A stretch of DNA of 64,000 nt from Anderseniella sp. (GTDB taxonomy: Bacteria > Pseudomonadota > Alphaproteobacteria > Rhizobiales > Aestuariivirgaceae), in assembly GCA_028289645.1 (NCBI GenBank), contig JANQOK010000016.1, positions 248,001 through 312,000 of the forward strand, written 5' to 3'. Made by a program: the position numbers and the translations under genes. A model generated the notes under the pieces. That model did not search any database and was not told where the DNA came from. It saw nothing but the letters and a program-made list of their open reading frames with translations. Below are positions 54,425 through 63,699 of this stretch, one piece after another (within the stretch, counting starts at the first letter, position 1; the number at the start of each line of letters is the position of its first letter).

Positions 54425-55069
54425 ATGAAACTAAACCGACGCACATTCAGCCAGTCTCTGGCAATCTCAGCCATGGCGGCAGGCGCCGCATCAGGGTTTT
54501 CCGCCTCAGCGTTTGCACAAAGCTTTTCGCCGGACGAACTGCACGCGGCCCCGGCCATCGGCGACAAGACGCTGGGGCCCGATGATGCCAGCGTGATCGT
54601 GGTGGAATATGCCTCGGCCACGTGCCCTCACTGTGCCGCATTCCACAACGGCACGTTCAAGGAACTCAAGGCGGAATTCATCGATACCGGCAAGATCAAG
54701 TTCATCTCGCGGGAATTCCCGCTTGACGACCTGGCGCTTGCCGGCTTCATGGTGGCGCGCTGCGTCCCGGACGACAAGTATTTCGGCATGCTCGATCTGA
54801 TCTACGAACAGCAGAGAACCTGGGCCGGACAGAATGCCCGAGCCGAATTGCTGAAAATGGCCAAGCTGGCAGGCCTCAGCGAGGCTGAGTTCGATGCCTG
54901 CCTCAAGAACGAAGATCTGGCCAAGGGCATTCTCGCCATCCGCAAGGATGGTGCGGAGAAATTTGATGTCAAAGCAACTCCGACCTTCTACGTGAACGGC
55001 AAAAAAATGGAAGGTGACCGCGATATTGCGGGATTCCGCAAGGCAATCGAGGCGGCAGCTTCTTCCTGA
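54425..55069 (+). CDS. DsbA-like thiol:disulfide oxidoreductase (thioredoxin fold)
   Basis: A 214-residue exported protein. The leader contains NRRTFSQSLAISAMAAGAASG, a possible Tat signal (RR at 5-6), with predicted cleavage after AFAQ. The active-site CPHC is at residues 67-70 in YASATCPHCAAFHNGTF, followed by FISREFPLDDLAL and the cis-Pro loop VKATPTFYVNGKKMEG. It oxidises or isomerises periplasmic disulfides. It sits between the DUF721 gene and smc in the same direction. Confidence 0.9.
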   Translation: MKLNRRTFSQSLAISAMAAGAASGFSASAFAQSFSPDELHAAPAIGDKTLGPDDASVIVVEYASATCPHCAAFHNGTFKELKAEFIDTGKIKFISREFPLDDLALAGFMVARCVPDDKYFGMLDLIYEQQRTWAGQNARAELLKMAKLAGLSEAEFDACLKNEDLAKGILAIRKDGAEKFDVKATPTFYVNGKKMEGDRDIAGFRKAIEAAASS

Positions 55070-55229
55070 CCGACGGCCTTCCCCCGGATTTTACCGGGGA
55101 AAACCTGACGGGTTGACACTTCCCCTTGCAGACGAATCAGGCGGAACCGGCCAAGAATCACAGTTTACCCATGGGGCATGGGCATTGTGCGGCCGGTTCA
55201 GGCCAACTTAGTTAGGGGTGAGGTAGCAG

Positions 55230-58200
55230 ATGAAGTTCTCAAAGCTGCGGCTGTCGGGCTTCAAGTCATTTGTTGAACCAACCGAGCTGGAGATCCGGCC
55301 CGGGCTGACCGGTGTGGTCGGACCTAACGGCTGCGGCAAGTCGAACCTGCTTGAAGCCCTGCGCTGGGTCATGGGCGAAAGCTCGTACAAGAACATGCGC
55401 GGCTCCGGCATGGAGGATGTGATTTTCTCCGGCACCTCGGGCCGGCCATCGCGCAACATGGCCGAGGTCATGCTGACACTGGACAACGAGGAGCGCGATG
55501 CGCCGCCTGCGTTCAATTCGTTTGACCAGCTGGAGATTTCGCGGCGCATCGAGCGTGATGCCGGATCAGCCTATCGCATCAACGGCAAGGATGTGCGCGC
55601 CCGTGATGTGCAGTTGCTGTTCGCTGATGCCTCTACCGGCTCCAGATCGCCGGCACTGGTGCGGCAGGGCCAGATCGGCGAGATCATTTCATCCAAGCCT
55701 CAGGCACGCAGGCGCATTCTTGAGGAAGCTGCCGGCATCACCGGTCTGCACACACGGCGCCACGAGGCAGAACTCAAGCTGAAAGCCGCCGAGACCAACC
55801 TTGAACGGCTGGAAGACGTGCTGGCGCAGCTCGAAAACCAACTGCAGAGCCTGAAACGGCAGGCCCGGCAGGCGGTGCGCTACAAGGAACTGTCATCCGA
55901 AATCAGGCGGCTGGAGGCAACCGGCCTGTACCTGGCCTGGAAAGACGCACGTGCCGCGGTTGAAGCGGAAAACAGCAATCTGTCAGAACTGACCCGGGTG
56001 CTGGGCGAGCAGACGCGAGCCGTGTCAGAGATGACCCGCATGCGCGACGAGGCATCCGAAACCCTGCCGAAACTGCGGGAAAACGAAGCGGTGCGCGCAG
56101 CGGTACTGCAGCGCATCACGCTGGAACTGGAAGGCCTGGAACGCGAGGAAAAGCAATCACTCGACCGCCGCGCCGAAATCGAAGGCCGCATAGAGCAGAT
56201 GAACCGGGACCTGGCCCGCGAGAACGAACTGCTCGGCGACACCGACGGGGTGATGCAGCGACTTGCGGAGGAACAGGAAACCCTTGAAGCGGCGGCCGCC
56301 AATGACGGCGAAGCCAGGGCTCAGGCCGCGACGGCCCTGCAGGGAGAAGCAGAAAAGCTTGCCGAGGCGCAGGCAGGCGCCGACGAAGCCAATGCGCGGC
56401 TGTCAGAACTGGTGGCCCGGCACAACGGCATTTTGCGCCAGATCAGTGAGCTGGAAGCACGCATCAGCCGCGACGAAGCCGACCTGACCACAACTCGTGA
56501 AAAGCACGCCGCCATTGTCGCCGAGACCGGTGGCGATGAGGCCGCTGTGACACTGAGCGCGTCTATAGACGCCGCCGTCGCGCACGCCGCATCTTCCGAA
56601 ACGGCAGCCATAGCGGCAGAACAGGCGTTGCAGACGACGCGGGCCAAACAGACCGAGGTTCACCAGGCCTATGATGAGGCGCGGCAGAAGTCCGAGAGCC
56701 TGACCACCGAGGTGCGCACCCTGACCAAGCTGCTGCACGTGGCAGACGACGAACTGTGGCCGCCGCTGATAGACGCACTGAAAGTGGAAACTGGTTATGA
56801 GACCGCACTGGGCGCGGCCCTGGGGGACGACATCGATGCGCCTGCCGATGAGGCAGCGCCGATACATTGGCGCGCCCTGCCCTCGCTGGACACGGTGCCG
56901 CCGCTGCCGTCCGGACTGAAACGGCTGTCTGACGTGGTCAAGGCGCCGGCCGCTCTTGCCCGCCGACTGCAACTTGTGGCCGTTGTCGGCAAGTCGGACG
57001 GCGCCAGGCTCCAGGCCAGCCTGGCTCCGGGCCAGAGACTGGTATCAGTTGAAGGTGACCTGTGGCGCTGGGACGGATACACGGCCGCAGCGGATGCGCC
57101 AACCGCGGCCGCCAAGCGACTGGCGGAACGAAACCGGCTTGGCGTGCTGCAGCAGGAGAGTGCAACCGCATCGGCACAAACCGACGCAATCCGGGTGCGC
57201 CTGGACGAAGCGCGCGAGACCGTCAAGTCTTCGGAACAGGCCGAACGGGCCAGCCGCCAGGCCTGGCGTGAAGCGACTGCGGCCGTCGAGGTAGCTCGTA
57301 AAGCTTTGTCAGAGCACGAAAAAGTAACCGGCGAGCAGTTGCGCCAGGCATCTGTACTGGAAGAGACTGCAAAGCGCATCGAAACCCAGATTACGGAATC
57401 GCGCGCATCGCTGGAACAGGTATCAGGCGAGAAATCCTCGCTCGCACCTACGGACGGCGCAGAACAGGAATTGCACACACTGCGGGCTGCCGTCGATACG
57501 CAACGGGCCACCTACGGCGAGGCGCGCGCCGCCCACGACGGGCTCGAGCGCGAAGCGAAGACCCGGAGCGAACGCCTTGCCGCCATCGGGCGTGAACGCA
57601 CCCAGTGGACAGACCGCGCCAAACGCGCAAGCAGCCAGATCGAGGAACTGGAAGGCCGGGCTGCATCACTGCGCACCGATCTCTCAGCTCTTGCCGACCT
57701 GCCGGAACAGTTCGAAACCAAACGCACCAAGCTGATGAACGCCTCCAGCGAGGCCGAGGCTGAACGCAAGACCGCGGCGGACCTTCTGGCCGAGGCGGAA
57801 AACAATCTGCGCGTCCGGGACCAGAGCCTGCGCGAGGCAACCGACGCGCATGGCAAGACCCGCGAGGAACACGCCCGTGTCGGTGCCCGCTCTGAAGCCG
57901 CGGAAGCGCGCGTGGAAGAAGCGACCCAGCGCATCACCGAAGCCCTCCAGTGCCAGCCGGAAGAGGTCAGCCAGCGTGCCGGGCTGGATCTCGAAAAGAT
58001 GCCGTCGAGCGAAGACACCGAGCGCAAACTCGCCACACTGAAAGACCAGCGTGAGCGGCTTGGCGGGGTCAATCTGCGCGCTGAGGAAGAGGCTGCCGAA
58101 ATCTCGACCCAGGTCGAAACCATGATTTCCGAGCGTGATGACCTGGTGCAGGCCATCGGCAAGCTGCGCCATGGCATTTCAAGCCTCAACAAGGAAGGCC

Positions 58201-58685
58201 GCACCCGCCTGCTGGAGGCCTTCGACCGCGTCAATGCCAATTTCAGCTCGCTGTTTGAAACCCTGTTCGGCGGCGGCAAGGCGGAACTGAAGCTGGTTGA
58301 GTCGGATGATCCGCTGGAAGCTGGCCTCGAGCTGATCGCCAACCCGCCGGGCAAAAAGCCGACGGTGTTGTCGCTACTGTCGGGCGGTGAGCAGGCATTG
58401 ACGGCAATGGCGCTTATTTTCGCCGTGTTCATGACCAATCCGTCGCCGATCTGCGTGCTGGACGAAGTCGACGCGCCGTTAGACGACCACAATGTCGAAC
58501 GGTTCTGCAACCTGCTTGACGCCATGCTGGAACGCACCGACACGCGTTTTTTGATCATTACCCACCACGGACTGACAATGGCACGCATGAACCGGCTGTT
58601 TGGTGTTACAATGATGGAACGCGGTGTCAGCCAGCTGGTATCGGTTGACCTGGAAACGGCAGAAAGCCTGCGCGAAGCAAGCTGA
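55230..58685 (+). CDS. smc: Chromosome segregation protein SMC
   Basis: A 1151-residue SMC ATPase, core of the bacterial condensin with ScpA and ScpB (not in this window). Walker A GPNGCGKSNLLEALRWVMGE is at residues 32-51. A coiled coil runs from about 165 to 500, the hinge from about 508 to 615, and the returning coil to about 980. The signature LLSGGEQALTAMALIF and Walker B PICVLDEVDAPLDDHN follow near 1050-1090. AGGT lies 6 bases before the ATG. Full length for the family. Confidence 0.96.
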   Translation: MKFSKLRLSGFKSFVEPTELEIRPGLTGVVGPNGCGKSNLLEALRWVMGESSYKNMRGSGMEDVIFSGTSGRPSRNMAEVMLTLDNEERDAPPAFNSFDQLEISRRIERDAGSAYRINGKDVRARDVQLLFADASTGSRSPALVRQGQIGEIISSKPQARRRILEEAAGITGLHTRRHEAELKLKAAETNLERLEDVLAQLENQLQSLKRQARQAVRYKELSSEIRRLEATGLYLAWKDARAAVEAENSNLSELTRVLGEQTRAVSEMTRMRDEASETLPKLRENEAVRAAVLQRITLELEGLEREEKQSLDRRAEIEGRIEQMNRDLARENELLGDTDGVMQRLAEEQETLEAAAANDGEARAQAATALQGEAEKLAEAQAGADEANARLSELVARHNGILRQISELEARISRDEADLTTTREKHAAIVAETGGDEAAVTLSASIDAAVAHAASSETAAIAAEQALQTTRAKQTEVHQAYDEARQKSESLTTEVRTLTKLLHVADDELWPPLIDALKVETGYETALGAALGDDIDAPADEAAPIHWRALPSLDTVPPLPSGLKRLSDVVKAPAALARRLQLVAVVGKSDGARLQASLAPGQRLVSVEGDLWRWDGYTAAADAPTAAAKRLAERNRLGVLQQESATASAQTDAIRVRLDEARETVKSSEQAERASRQAWREATAAVEVARKALSEHEKVTGEQLRQASVLEETAKRIETQITESRASLEQVSGEKSSLAPTDGAEQELHTLRAAVDTQRATYGEARAAHDGLEREAKTRSERLAAIGRERTQWTDRAKRASSQIEELEGRAASLRTDLSALADLPEQFETKRTKLMNASSEAEAERKTAADLLAEAENNLRVRDQSLREATDAHGKTREEHARVGARSEAAEARVEEATQRITEALQCQPEEVSQRAGLDLEKMPSSEDTERKLATLKDQRERLGGVNLRAEEEAAEISTQVETMISERDDLVQAIGKLRHGISSLNKEGRTRLLEAFDRVNANFSSLFETLFGGGKAELKLVESDDPLEAGLELIANPPGKKPTVLSLLSGGEQALTAMALIFAVFMTNPSPICVLDEVDAPLDDHNVERFCNLLDAMLERTDTRFLIITHHGLTMARMNRLFGVTMMERGVSQLVSVDLETAESLREAS

Positions 58686-58813
58686 ACCGTTACTGGCGCA
58701 TTTTTGCCGGCAGACCGGTTTACCGGCAGCCCATGCCGAAGGCGAATTGCCGCACACCATTAGAGTGTTAAAAAATCAATTTAAATCATATGCTTAGTGG
58801 CTGCAGACCGAAC

Positions 58814-58842
58814 TTGACACCAGATAGGCCCAAACCTATTAT
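58814..58842 (+). promoter_or_regulatory. Sigma-70-type promoter of the F0 operon
   Basis: TTGACA (58814-58819), a 17-base spacer, and TATTAT (58837-58842), an almost exact consensus promoter, 63 bases upstream of the atpI start. Transcription should begin around 58849. Confidence 0.75.
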
Positions 58843-58904
58843 CCGGCCCGGTTTTAGGGGTTTTGTGATCCTGAAACTGCCTCAATACCTTCAGGAGTGG
58901 GTGC

Positions 58905-59261
58905 ATGGGCGGCGATCATAAGAAATCATCGCCCGAGCGACTTGAGAAACTTGGAGACCGGCTGAAAAAAGCGCAAATCTCGGTAGACGAGCGCAACAGG
59001 CCCAGGCAACGGCAGTCCAACGCGCTTGGATTTGCCTTCCGGATTACCACGGAGCTGGTTGCAGCCGTGGCTGTCGGGGTTGCAATCGGGTGGGGTCTCG
59101 ACAACTGGCTGGACAGCAAGCCTTGGTTTCTCATCGTGTTCTTCTTTCTGGGTGTTGCTGCCGGCGTCATGAACGTCTATAGGATCACGCAATCCAGTGG
59201 TGGTGACGGGTCTGTTCCAAGATCCAAGCTGCCATCGGTAATCGAAGATGACGATGACTGA
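58905..59261 (+). CDS. atpI: ATP synthase protein I
   Basis: A 118-residue small membrane protein. A charged N-terminal helix (ERLEKLGDRLKKAQ) precedes two membrane helices, ITTELVAAVAVGVAIGWGLDNWLDS and LIVFFFLGVAAGVMNVYRITQ, the AtpI pattern that assists assembly of the c-ring or Mg loading. It leads the F0 operon, with a strong promoter at 58814-58842. Confidence 0.9.
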   Translation: MGGDHKKSSPERLEKLGDRLKKAQISVDERNRPRQRQSNALGFAFRITTELVAAVAVGVAIGWGLDNWLDSKPWFLIVFFFLGVAAGVMNVYRITQSSGGDGSVPRSKLPSVIEDDDD

Positions 59262-59329
59262 TGTTCTTGCCCGGTGTGTGAAGCCGGAGGCATCGGTCGG
59301 GTCAAAAGACTGATAAAGGGGCTGGATGC

Positions 59330-60103
59330 GTGGCCAGTAATACCTCACAGGGCAGCGAAGGCGGGCTGGCGCTCGACCCGATGCACCAGTTTGAAATATC
59401 TCGTATCATCCCGATCAAGTTCGGCAGCATCGATGCGTCATTCACCAACTCCAGCCTGTGGATGGTGCTGACGGTCATCGCAGTGTCGGCGCTGCTGCTG
59501 TTGGGCAGCAAGCGTATCGTGCCGACCCGGCTGCAGTCGGTCGGCGAAATGATCTACGAATTCATTTCCAACATGGTGCGTGACACGATGGGCGATGAAG
59601 GGCGCAAGTTCTTTCCGTTCATCCTGACCCTGTTCTGCTTCATTCTCGGCGCCAATATGCTCGGCCTGTTTGCACTGCCGGTGTTGCTGCATCCGTTTAC
59701 CGTCACCAGCCACATTATCGTGACATTTGCGCTTGCCGCGCTGGTCTGGGTGGGTGCCACCGTTTACGGCTTCTACAAACACGGCTTCGGTTACCTGAAA
59801 CTGTTCGCGCCGTCCGGCACGCCGCCGGTGATGCTGCCACTGCTGGTGCCGATTGAAATCATTTCCTACCTGTCACGTCCGGTCAGCCTGTCGGTACGTC
59901 TGTTCGCCAACATGATGGCGGGCCATACCATGCTGAAGGTGTTTGCCACGTTTGTCGTGGCTCTCGGATGGGCCGGTATCGTTCCGCTGGCCGTGATGGT
60001 CGGTTTCACCGGGCTTGAGGTCCTTATTGCCTTCCTGCAGGCGTTCGTCTTCGCCATCCTGTCGTGCATGTACATCAACGATGCCCTGCACCCCAGCCAC
60101 TAA
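59330..60103 (+). CDS. atpB: ATP synthase F0 subunit a
   Basis: A 257-residue membrane subunit forming the proton half-channels. The essential arginine is in [23 protein letters not shown] (about residue 185), and the last helix contains [30 protein letters not shown]. The start is GTG 59330. Third in order after the promoter and atpI. F1 subunits are not in this window, as usual for the alphaproteobacterial split arrangement. Confidence 0.96.
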   Translation: MASNTSQGSEGGLALDPMHQFEISRIIPIKFGSIDASFTNSSLWMVLTVIAVSALLLLGSKRIVPTRLQSVGEMIYEFISNMVRDTMGDEGRKFFPFILTLFCFILGANMLGLFALPVLLHPFTVTSHIIVTFALAALVWVGATVYGFYKHGFGYLKLFAPSGTPPVMLPLLVPIEIISYLSRPVSLSVRLFANMMAGHTMLKVFATFVVALGWAGIVPLAVMVGFTGLEVLIAFLQAFVFAILSCMYINDALHPSH

Positions 60104-60153
60104 ACAGTTTTACCAACCTTTCAACTACATCACTCAAACGGGAGTTTTTTCAA

Positions 60154-60381
60154 ATGGAACCTGAAGCAGCAAAACTGATCGGCGCAGGTATCGCCGCTGT
60201 TGCAATGGCCGGTGCCGGTGTCGGTATCGGTAACATCTTCGGCAGCTATCTGCAGGGTGCGCTTCGCAACCCGGCAGCAGCAGACAGCCAGCGCACCAAC
60301 CTGTTCATCGGCTTCGCGCTTGCAGAAGCAACCGGCCTGTTCGGCCTGCTGATCAGCTTCATCCTGCTGTTCGGCGTCTAA
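60154..60381 (+). CDS. atpE: ATP synthase F0 subunit c
   Basis: A 75-residue two-helix proteolipid. The first helix is KLIGAGIAAVAMAGAGVGIGNIFGSYLQGALRNP with the glycine-rich GAGVGIG packing motif; the conserved RNP loop follows; the second helix carries the proton-binding Glu in FIGFALAEATGLFGLLISFILLF. GGAG lies 9 bases before the ATG. Confidence 0.97.
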   Translation: MEPEAAKLIGAGIAAVAMAGAGVGIGNIFGSYLQGALRNPAAADSQRTNLFIGFALAEATGLFGLLISFILLFGV

Positions 60382-60494
60382 TCATTCGTTACCGATCTCG
60401 CCGGCCAGCGGGTATTCCGCGCCGGCGGATTTTGCGATTGAGACTGGCAAATCCACCTGCCGCCATTGTGGCGGTCAGACAGGAGACCGGCGTC

Positions 60495-60980
60495 ATGCCG
60501 CAACTTATCGTAGCAGATTTTCTGCCCCAGCTGATCTGGCTGGCGATCACATTCGGAGCGCTGTATTACATCATTTCCCGCCTGGCGATCCCGAAGATCG
60601 GCAGCGCGATTGAACAGCGCCACGGACGCATCGCAGCCGATATCGCCGAAGCCTCACGGCTGAAGGAAGATACCGAAAAGGCCATCGAGACCTATGAAGC
60701 GGCCCTGGCTGAGGCGCGCGCCAATGCCCATGCCATCGTCAGCGAAAACCGGGCCCAGATGACCGCTGAAATCAACAAGGAAGCTGCCGCACTTGATGAG
60801 CGACTGTCGAAGCAACTGGCGGAAGCGGAGGTTTCCATTGCCAAGACACGTGATGCCGCAATGGCACAGGTGACCGGCATCGCCCAGGATACCACCGAGG
60901 CCATCGTCACCGAGCTGCTTGGCAAGAAGCCGACAAAAGCCGCCGTGTCGTCGGCCGTTTCATCTGCGGCGAAGGGTTAG
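60495..60980 (+). CDS. ATP synthase F0 subunit b'
   Basis: A 161-residue peripheral stalk subunit. One membrane helix (PQLIWLAITFGALYYIISRLAIPKIGSAIEQR) is followed by a long alanine- and glutamate-rich amphipathic coil. The AGGAG at 60481-60485 fixes the start at ATG 60495; a longer frame upstream is without family features. Having both b' and b is typical of alphaproteobacteria and photosynthetic bacteria. Confidence 0.93.
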   Translation: MPQLIVADFLPQLIWLAITFGALYYIISRLAIPKIGSAIEQRHGRIAADIAEASRLKEDTEKAIETYEAALAEARANAHAIVSENRAQMTAEINKEAAALDERLSKQLAEAEVSIAKTRDAAMAQVTGIAQDTTEAIVTELLGKKPTKAAVSSAVSSAAKG

Positions 60981-60988
60981 GTGCAGTC

Positions 60989-61474
60989 ATGTTAAGTCAA
61001 CCTGATTTCTGGGTCGGTGTCTCCTTTGTGCTGTTCATTGTGCTGCTGGTCTACCTGAAGGTACCAGGCATGGCCGCCAAGGCCCTCGATGAGCGTGCCG
61101 AGGCCATTCAGAAGGAGCTCGATGAGGCACAGCGCCTGCGTGAAGAGGCGCAGGCGGTTCTGGCAGACTATGAGCGCAAGAAAATCGAAGCCGAGGCAGA
61201 CGCCGAAAAGATCGTAGCCCAGGCCAAGCGCGAGGCTGAAATCTATGGCGAGGAGGCCCGGCGCAAGATGCAGGAGCAGGTCGAGCGCCGCAGCCGCCTG
61301 GCCGAGCAGAAGATTGCCCAGGCAGAAGCGTCGGCCGTCAAGGATGTGCGGGCTGCAGCGGCAGACCTGGCCGTTGAAGCCGCCAGCCGGGTCCTCGGAG
61401 CCCAGGTCAAGGGGGCCACGGCATCGAACCTGATCGACGAGTCCATTGCAGCGGTTCGCAAGCAGCTGAACTAA
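60989..61474 (+). CDS. atpF: ATP synthase F0 subunit b
   Basis: A 161-residue subunit b: membrane helix (FWVGVSFVLFIVLLVYLKVPGMAAKAL) followed by a charged coiled coil (ERAEAIQKELDEAQRLREEA onward) and a C-terminal segment LAVEAASRVLGAQV. It dimerises with b' in the stator. The gene begins 8 bases after b' and ends the operon; a terminator follows at 61500-61536. Confidence 0.95.
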   Translation: MLSQPDFWVGVSFVLFIVLLVYLKVPGMAAKALDERAEAIQKELDEAQRLREEAQAVLADYERKKIEAEADAEKIVAQAKREAEIYGEEARRKMQEQVERRSRLAEQKIAQAEASAVKDVRAAAADLAVEAASRVLGAQVKGATASNLIDESIAAVRKQLN

Positions 61475-61499
61475 GCATAGCTGCCGATACTGAATTCCG

Positions 61500-61536
61500 A
61501 ACCCCCGGCCCTTTTCCAGGTACGGGGGTTTGTCTT
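61500..61536 (+). terminator. Terminator after the F0 operon
   Basis: AACCCCCG (61500-61507) and CGGGGGTT (61523-61530) form an 8-bp stem around a 15-base loop, followed by TGTCTT. The U-run is short, but the location right after atpF and before ispH supports termination. Confidence 0.6.
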
Positions 61537-61649
61537 ATACTGACCGGCAAATCATGTGGTCTGCGACCAGAGGTAAACTTGACATTAGAGCCTGTGGCCT
61601 CCCATGTACGCCAACACAACGTCCTTGCTTCGAAACGGAACCAGTGGCC

Positions 61650-62639
61650 ATGACCAACCAGCTTCCTGACCTCAAAGTCTACCTCGCGGCGCCGCGCGGC
61701 TTCTGTGCCGGCGTGGTGCGTGCAATCGACATCGTTGAACGTGCCCTGGAGCTGCACGGCAAACCGGTTTATGTGCGCCACGAGATCGTTCACAACAAAT
61801 ACGTCGTGGAAGACCTGAAACAGAAAGGCGCCATCTTCGTGGAAGAACTGGACGAAGTGCCTGACGGCGACCGTCCGGTGATCTTTTCCGCCCATGGCGT
61901 GCCGAAGTCCGTGCCGGAAGCCGCCAAGTCCCGCAACATGTTCTTCCTGGATGCAACCTGCCCGCTGGTTTCCAAGGTTCACATGGAAGCATCGCGCCAC
62001 TTCCAGGACGGTTACGAAATCGTGCTGATCGGCCATGCCGGCCATCCGGAAGTCATCGGCACAATGGGGCAGCTGCCTGACGGTGCCATCACCCTGGTCG
62101 AAGACGAAGCAGACGTTGCGGCGTTCACGCCGAAGGATGCCGACAAACTGGCCTACATCACCCAGACCACACTGTCTGTCGACGACACCCGCGGCATTAT
62201 CGCGGCCCTGGAGAAAAAATTCCCGAGCATTCACGGGCCACATAAGGAAGACATCTGTTACGCCACGACCAACCGCCAGGAGTCGGTCAAGTCGATTGCT
62301 GACAAATGCGACATGGTGCTGGTGGTCGGCGCACCCAACAGTTCCAATTCACAGCGCCTGGTCGAAGTTGCCCGGACTGCCGGATGCGGCCGCTCAATGC
62401 TGGTTCAACGGGCCTCGGAAATAGACTGGTCTGTCATGGACGGCATCACGACCCTGGGCATCACTGCAGGCGCGTCAGCGCCGGAAGTGCTGGTCAACGA
62501 AGTGGTTGACGCGTTCCGCGAGCGCTTCAATGTCAGCGTTGAAACTGTCAAGACCAAGGATGAGAACGTCGAATTCAAACTGCCCCGGCAATTGCGCCGC
62601 GAAGGCGAGCCGGGCGCACCCGTGCGCGCTGCCTCGTAA
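61650..62639 (+). CDS. ispH: 4-hydroxy-3-methylbut-2-enyl diphosphate reductase
   Basis: A 329-residue LytB/IspH, last enzyme of the MEP pathway, yielding IPP and DMAPP. The three cluster cysteines are Cys19 ([10 protein letters not shown]), Cys104 (DATCPLV) and Cys203 ([11 protein letters not shown]). The [13 protein letters not shown] and [14 protein letters not shown] motifs with catalytic His and TTNRQ are intact. The ATG at 61650 is preferred because residues before it have no family match. Confidence 0.96.
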   Translation: MTNQLPDLKVYLAAPRGFCAGVVRAIDIVERALELHGKPVYVRHEIVHNKYVVEDLKQKGAIFVEELDEVPDGDRPVIFSAHGVPKSVPEAAKSRNMFFLDATCPLVSKVHMEASRHFQDGYEIVLIGHAGHPEVIGTMGQLPDGAITLVEDEADVAAFTPKDADKLAYITQTTLSVDDTRGIIAALEKKFPSIHGPHKEDICYATTNRQESVKSIADKCDMVLVVGAPNSSNSQRLVEVARTAGCGRSMLVQRASEIDWSVMDGITTLGITAGASAPEVLVNEVVDAFRERFNVSVETVKTKDENVEFKLPRQLRREGEPGAPVRAAS

Positions 62640-62665
62640 ACTCGGCGGATGAGGCCTGCAGCCAC

Positions 62666-63100
62666 TTGACTGACGTCACCATTTACACAGACGGCGCCTG
62701 CTCGGGTAACCCCGGACCAGGCGGATGGGGCGTCATTCTGATACATGGCGAGACCCGCAAAGAGCTGTCAGGCGGCGACAGTGAAACCACCAACAACCGC
62801 ATGGAACTGCAGGCAGCCATCGAGGCGCTGAACGCGCTGAAACGGCCGTGCAAGGTCGCGCTATATACAGATTCGGTCTATGTCCGCGATGGCATCACCA
62901 AGTGGATCAAGGGCTGGCAGCGCAATGGCTGGCGTACGGCTGCAAAGAAGCCGGTGAAGAATGCCGAACTGTGGCAGGCGCTGCTGGCGGCGCTGCAGCC
63001 GCATGACATCGACTGGCACTGGGTCAAGGGCCATGCCGGCCACCCGGAAAACGAACGCGCCGACGAGCTGGCGCGTGCCGGAATGGCACCTTACAAATAA
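62666..63100 (+). CDS. rnhA: Ribonuclease HI
   Basis: A 144-residue RNase HI degrading RNA in RNA-DNA hybrids. The metal-binding acids are in [17 protein letters not shown] (Asp9), [13 protein letters not shown], and [33 protein letters not shown] provides the last His and Asp. The start is TTG 62666 (TTG ACT GAC) with GAGG 11 bases upstream; no ATG fits the frame. It lies 26 bases after ispH, so the two are probably co-transcribed. Confidence 0.95.
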   Translation: MTDVTIYTDGACSGNPGPGGWGVILIHGETRKELSGGDSETTNNRMELQAAIEALNALKRPCKVALYTDSVYVRDGITKWIKGWQRNGWRTAAKKPVKNAELWQALLAALQPHDIDWHWVKGHAGHPENERADELARAGMAPYK

Positions 63101-63125
63101 AAACACGCAACTGATGCGGGTTTTT
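63099..63125. terminator. Bidirectional terminator between rnhA and the peroxiredoxin gene
   Basis: AAAAACACGCA (63099-63109) and TGCGGGTTTTT (63115-63125) form an 11-bp stem with one mismatch and a 5-base loop, with A-run and T-run at its two sides. This works for the rightward rnhA and the leftward peroxiredoxin transcripts. Confidence 0.75.
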
Positions 63126-63151
63126 GGATCCTCGCGGAAAATTGGGCCCTG

Positions 63152-63637
63152 TTACAGCGCAGCAAGAATTTTTTCTGCGCTGGATGCCTCTGCCGAACTC
63201 GGCACTTCTTCCAGGTTGAGCACGGCAACCACTCCGTCATCCACCAGCATGGCGTAGCGTTGCGAGCGAATACCCAGCCCCAGGCCCGACGCATCCAGCT
63301 CCATGCCGATTGCCTTGGTGAAATCCGCGCTGCCGTCGGCCAGGAATGTAACCGCATCCTTGGCACCGGACTGGTCGGCCCAGGCATTGAGAACAAACAC
63401 GTCGTTGACGGACACGCAGGCAATGGTGTCGACCCCCTTGGCCTTCAGGTCTGCGGCATGGGTGACGAACCCGGGCAGATGCTTCATGTGGCAGGTGGGT
63501 GTAAACGCGCCAGGCACGGCAAACAGCACGACCTTGCGGCCGCCAAACACATCCGCGGTGCTCATCTGGGTCGGACCTTCCGCAGTCATGGTCGTGAAGG
63601 TTGCGTCGGGCAGCTTGTCGCCAACAGAAATGCTCAT
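63152..63637 (-). CDS. Peroxiredoxin, Prx5/glutaredoxin-dependent type
   Basis: A 161-residue thiol peroxidase. The peroxidatic cysteine is Cys49 in PGAFTPTCHMKHLPGF, with Arg of IRSQRYAML and a second Cys74 in IACVSVNDVF. This matches the atypical 2-Cys/1-Cys Prx5 group that reduces hydrogen peroxide and organic peroxides with glutaredoxin or glutathione. It converges on rnhA through a terminator and lies alone. Confidence 0.93.
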   Translation of the reverse strand: MSISVGDKLPDATFTTMTAEGPTQMSTADVFGGRKVVLFAVPGAFTPTCHMKHLPGFVTHAADLKAKGVDTIACVSVNDVFVLNAWADQSGAKDAVTFLADGSADFTKAIGMELDASGLGLGIRSQRYAMLVDDGVVAVLNLEEVPSSAEASSAEKILAAL

Positions 63638-63699
63638 GGATCACTCACTTGATTAGAGGGGACTGGAAACGTGCAGGTATTCAGATCACGCGCCTAGGT

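Noticed and set aside
55082-55099. Hairpin CCCCGG-ATTTTA-CCGGGG after the DsbA-like gene as a terminator
   Set aside because: It is followed by AAAA and not a T-run on the coding strand, so it is not a clear rho-independent terminator for that gene.
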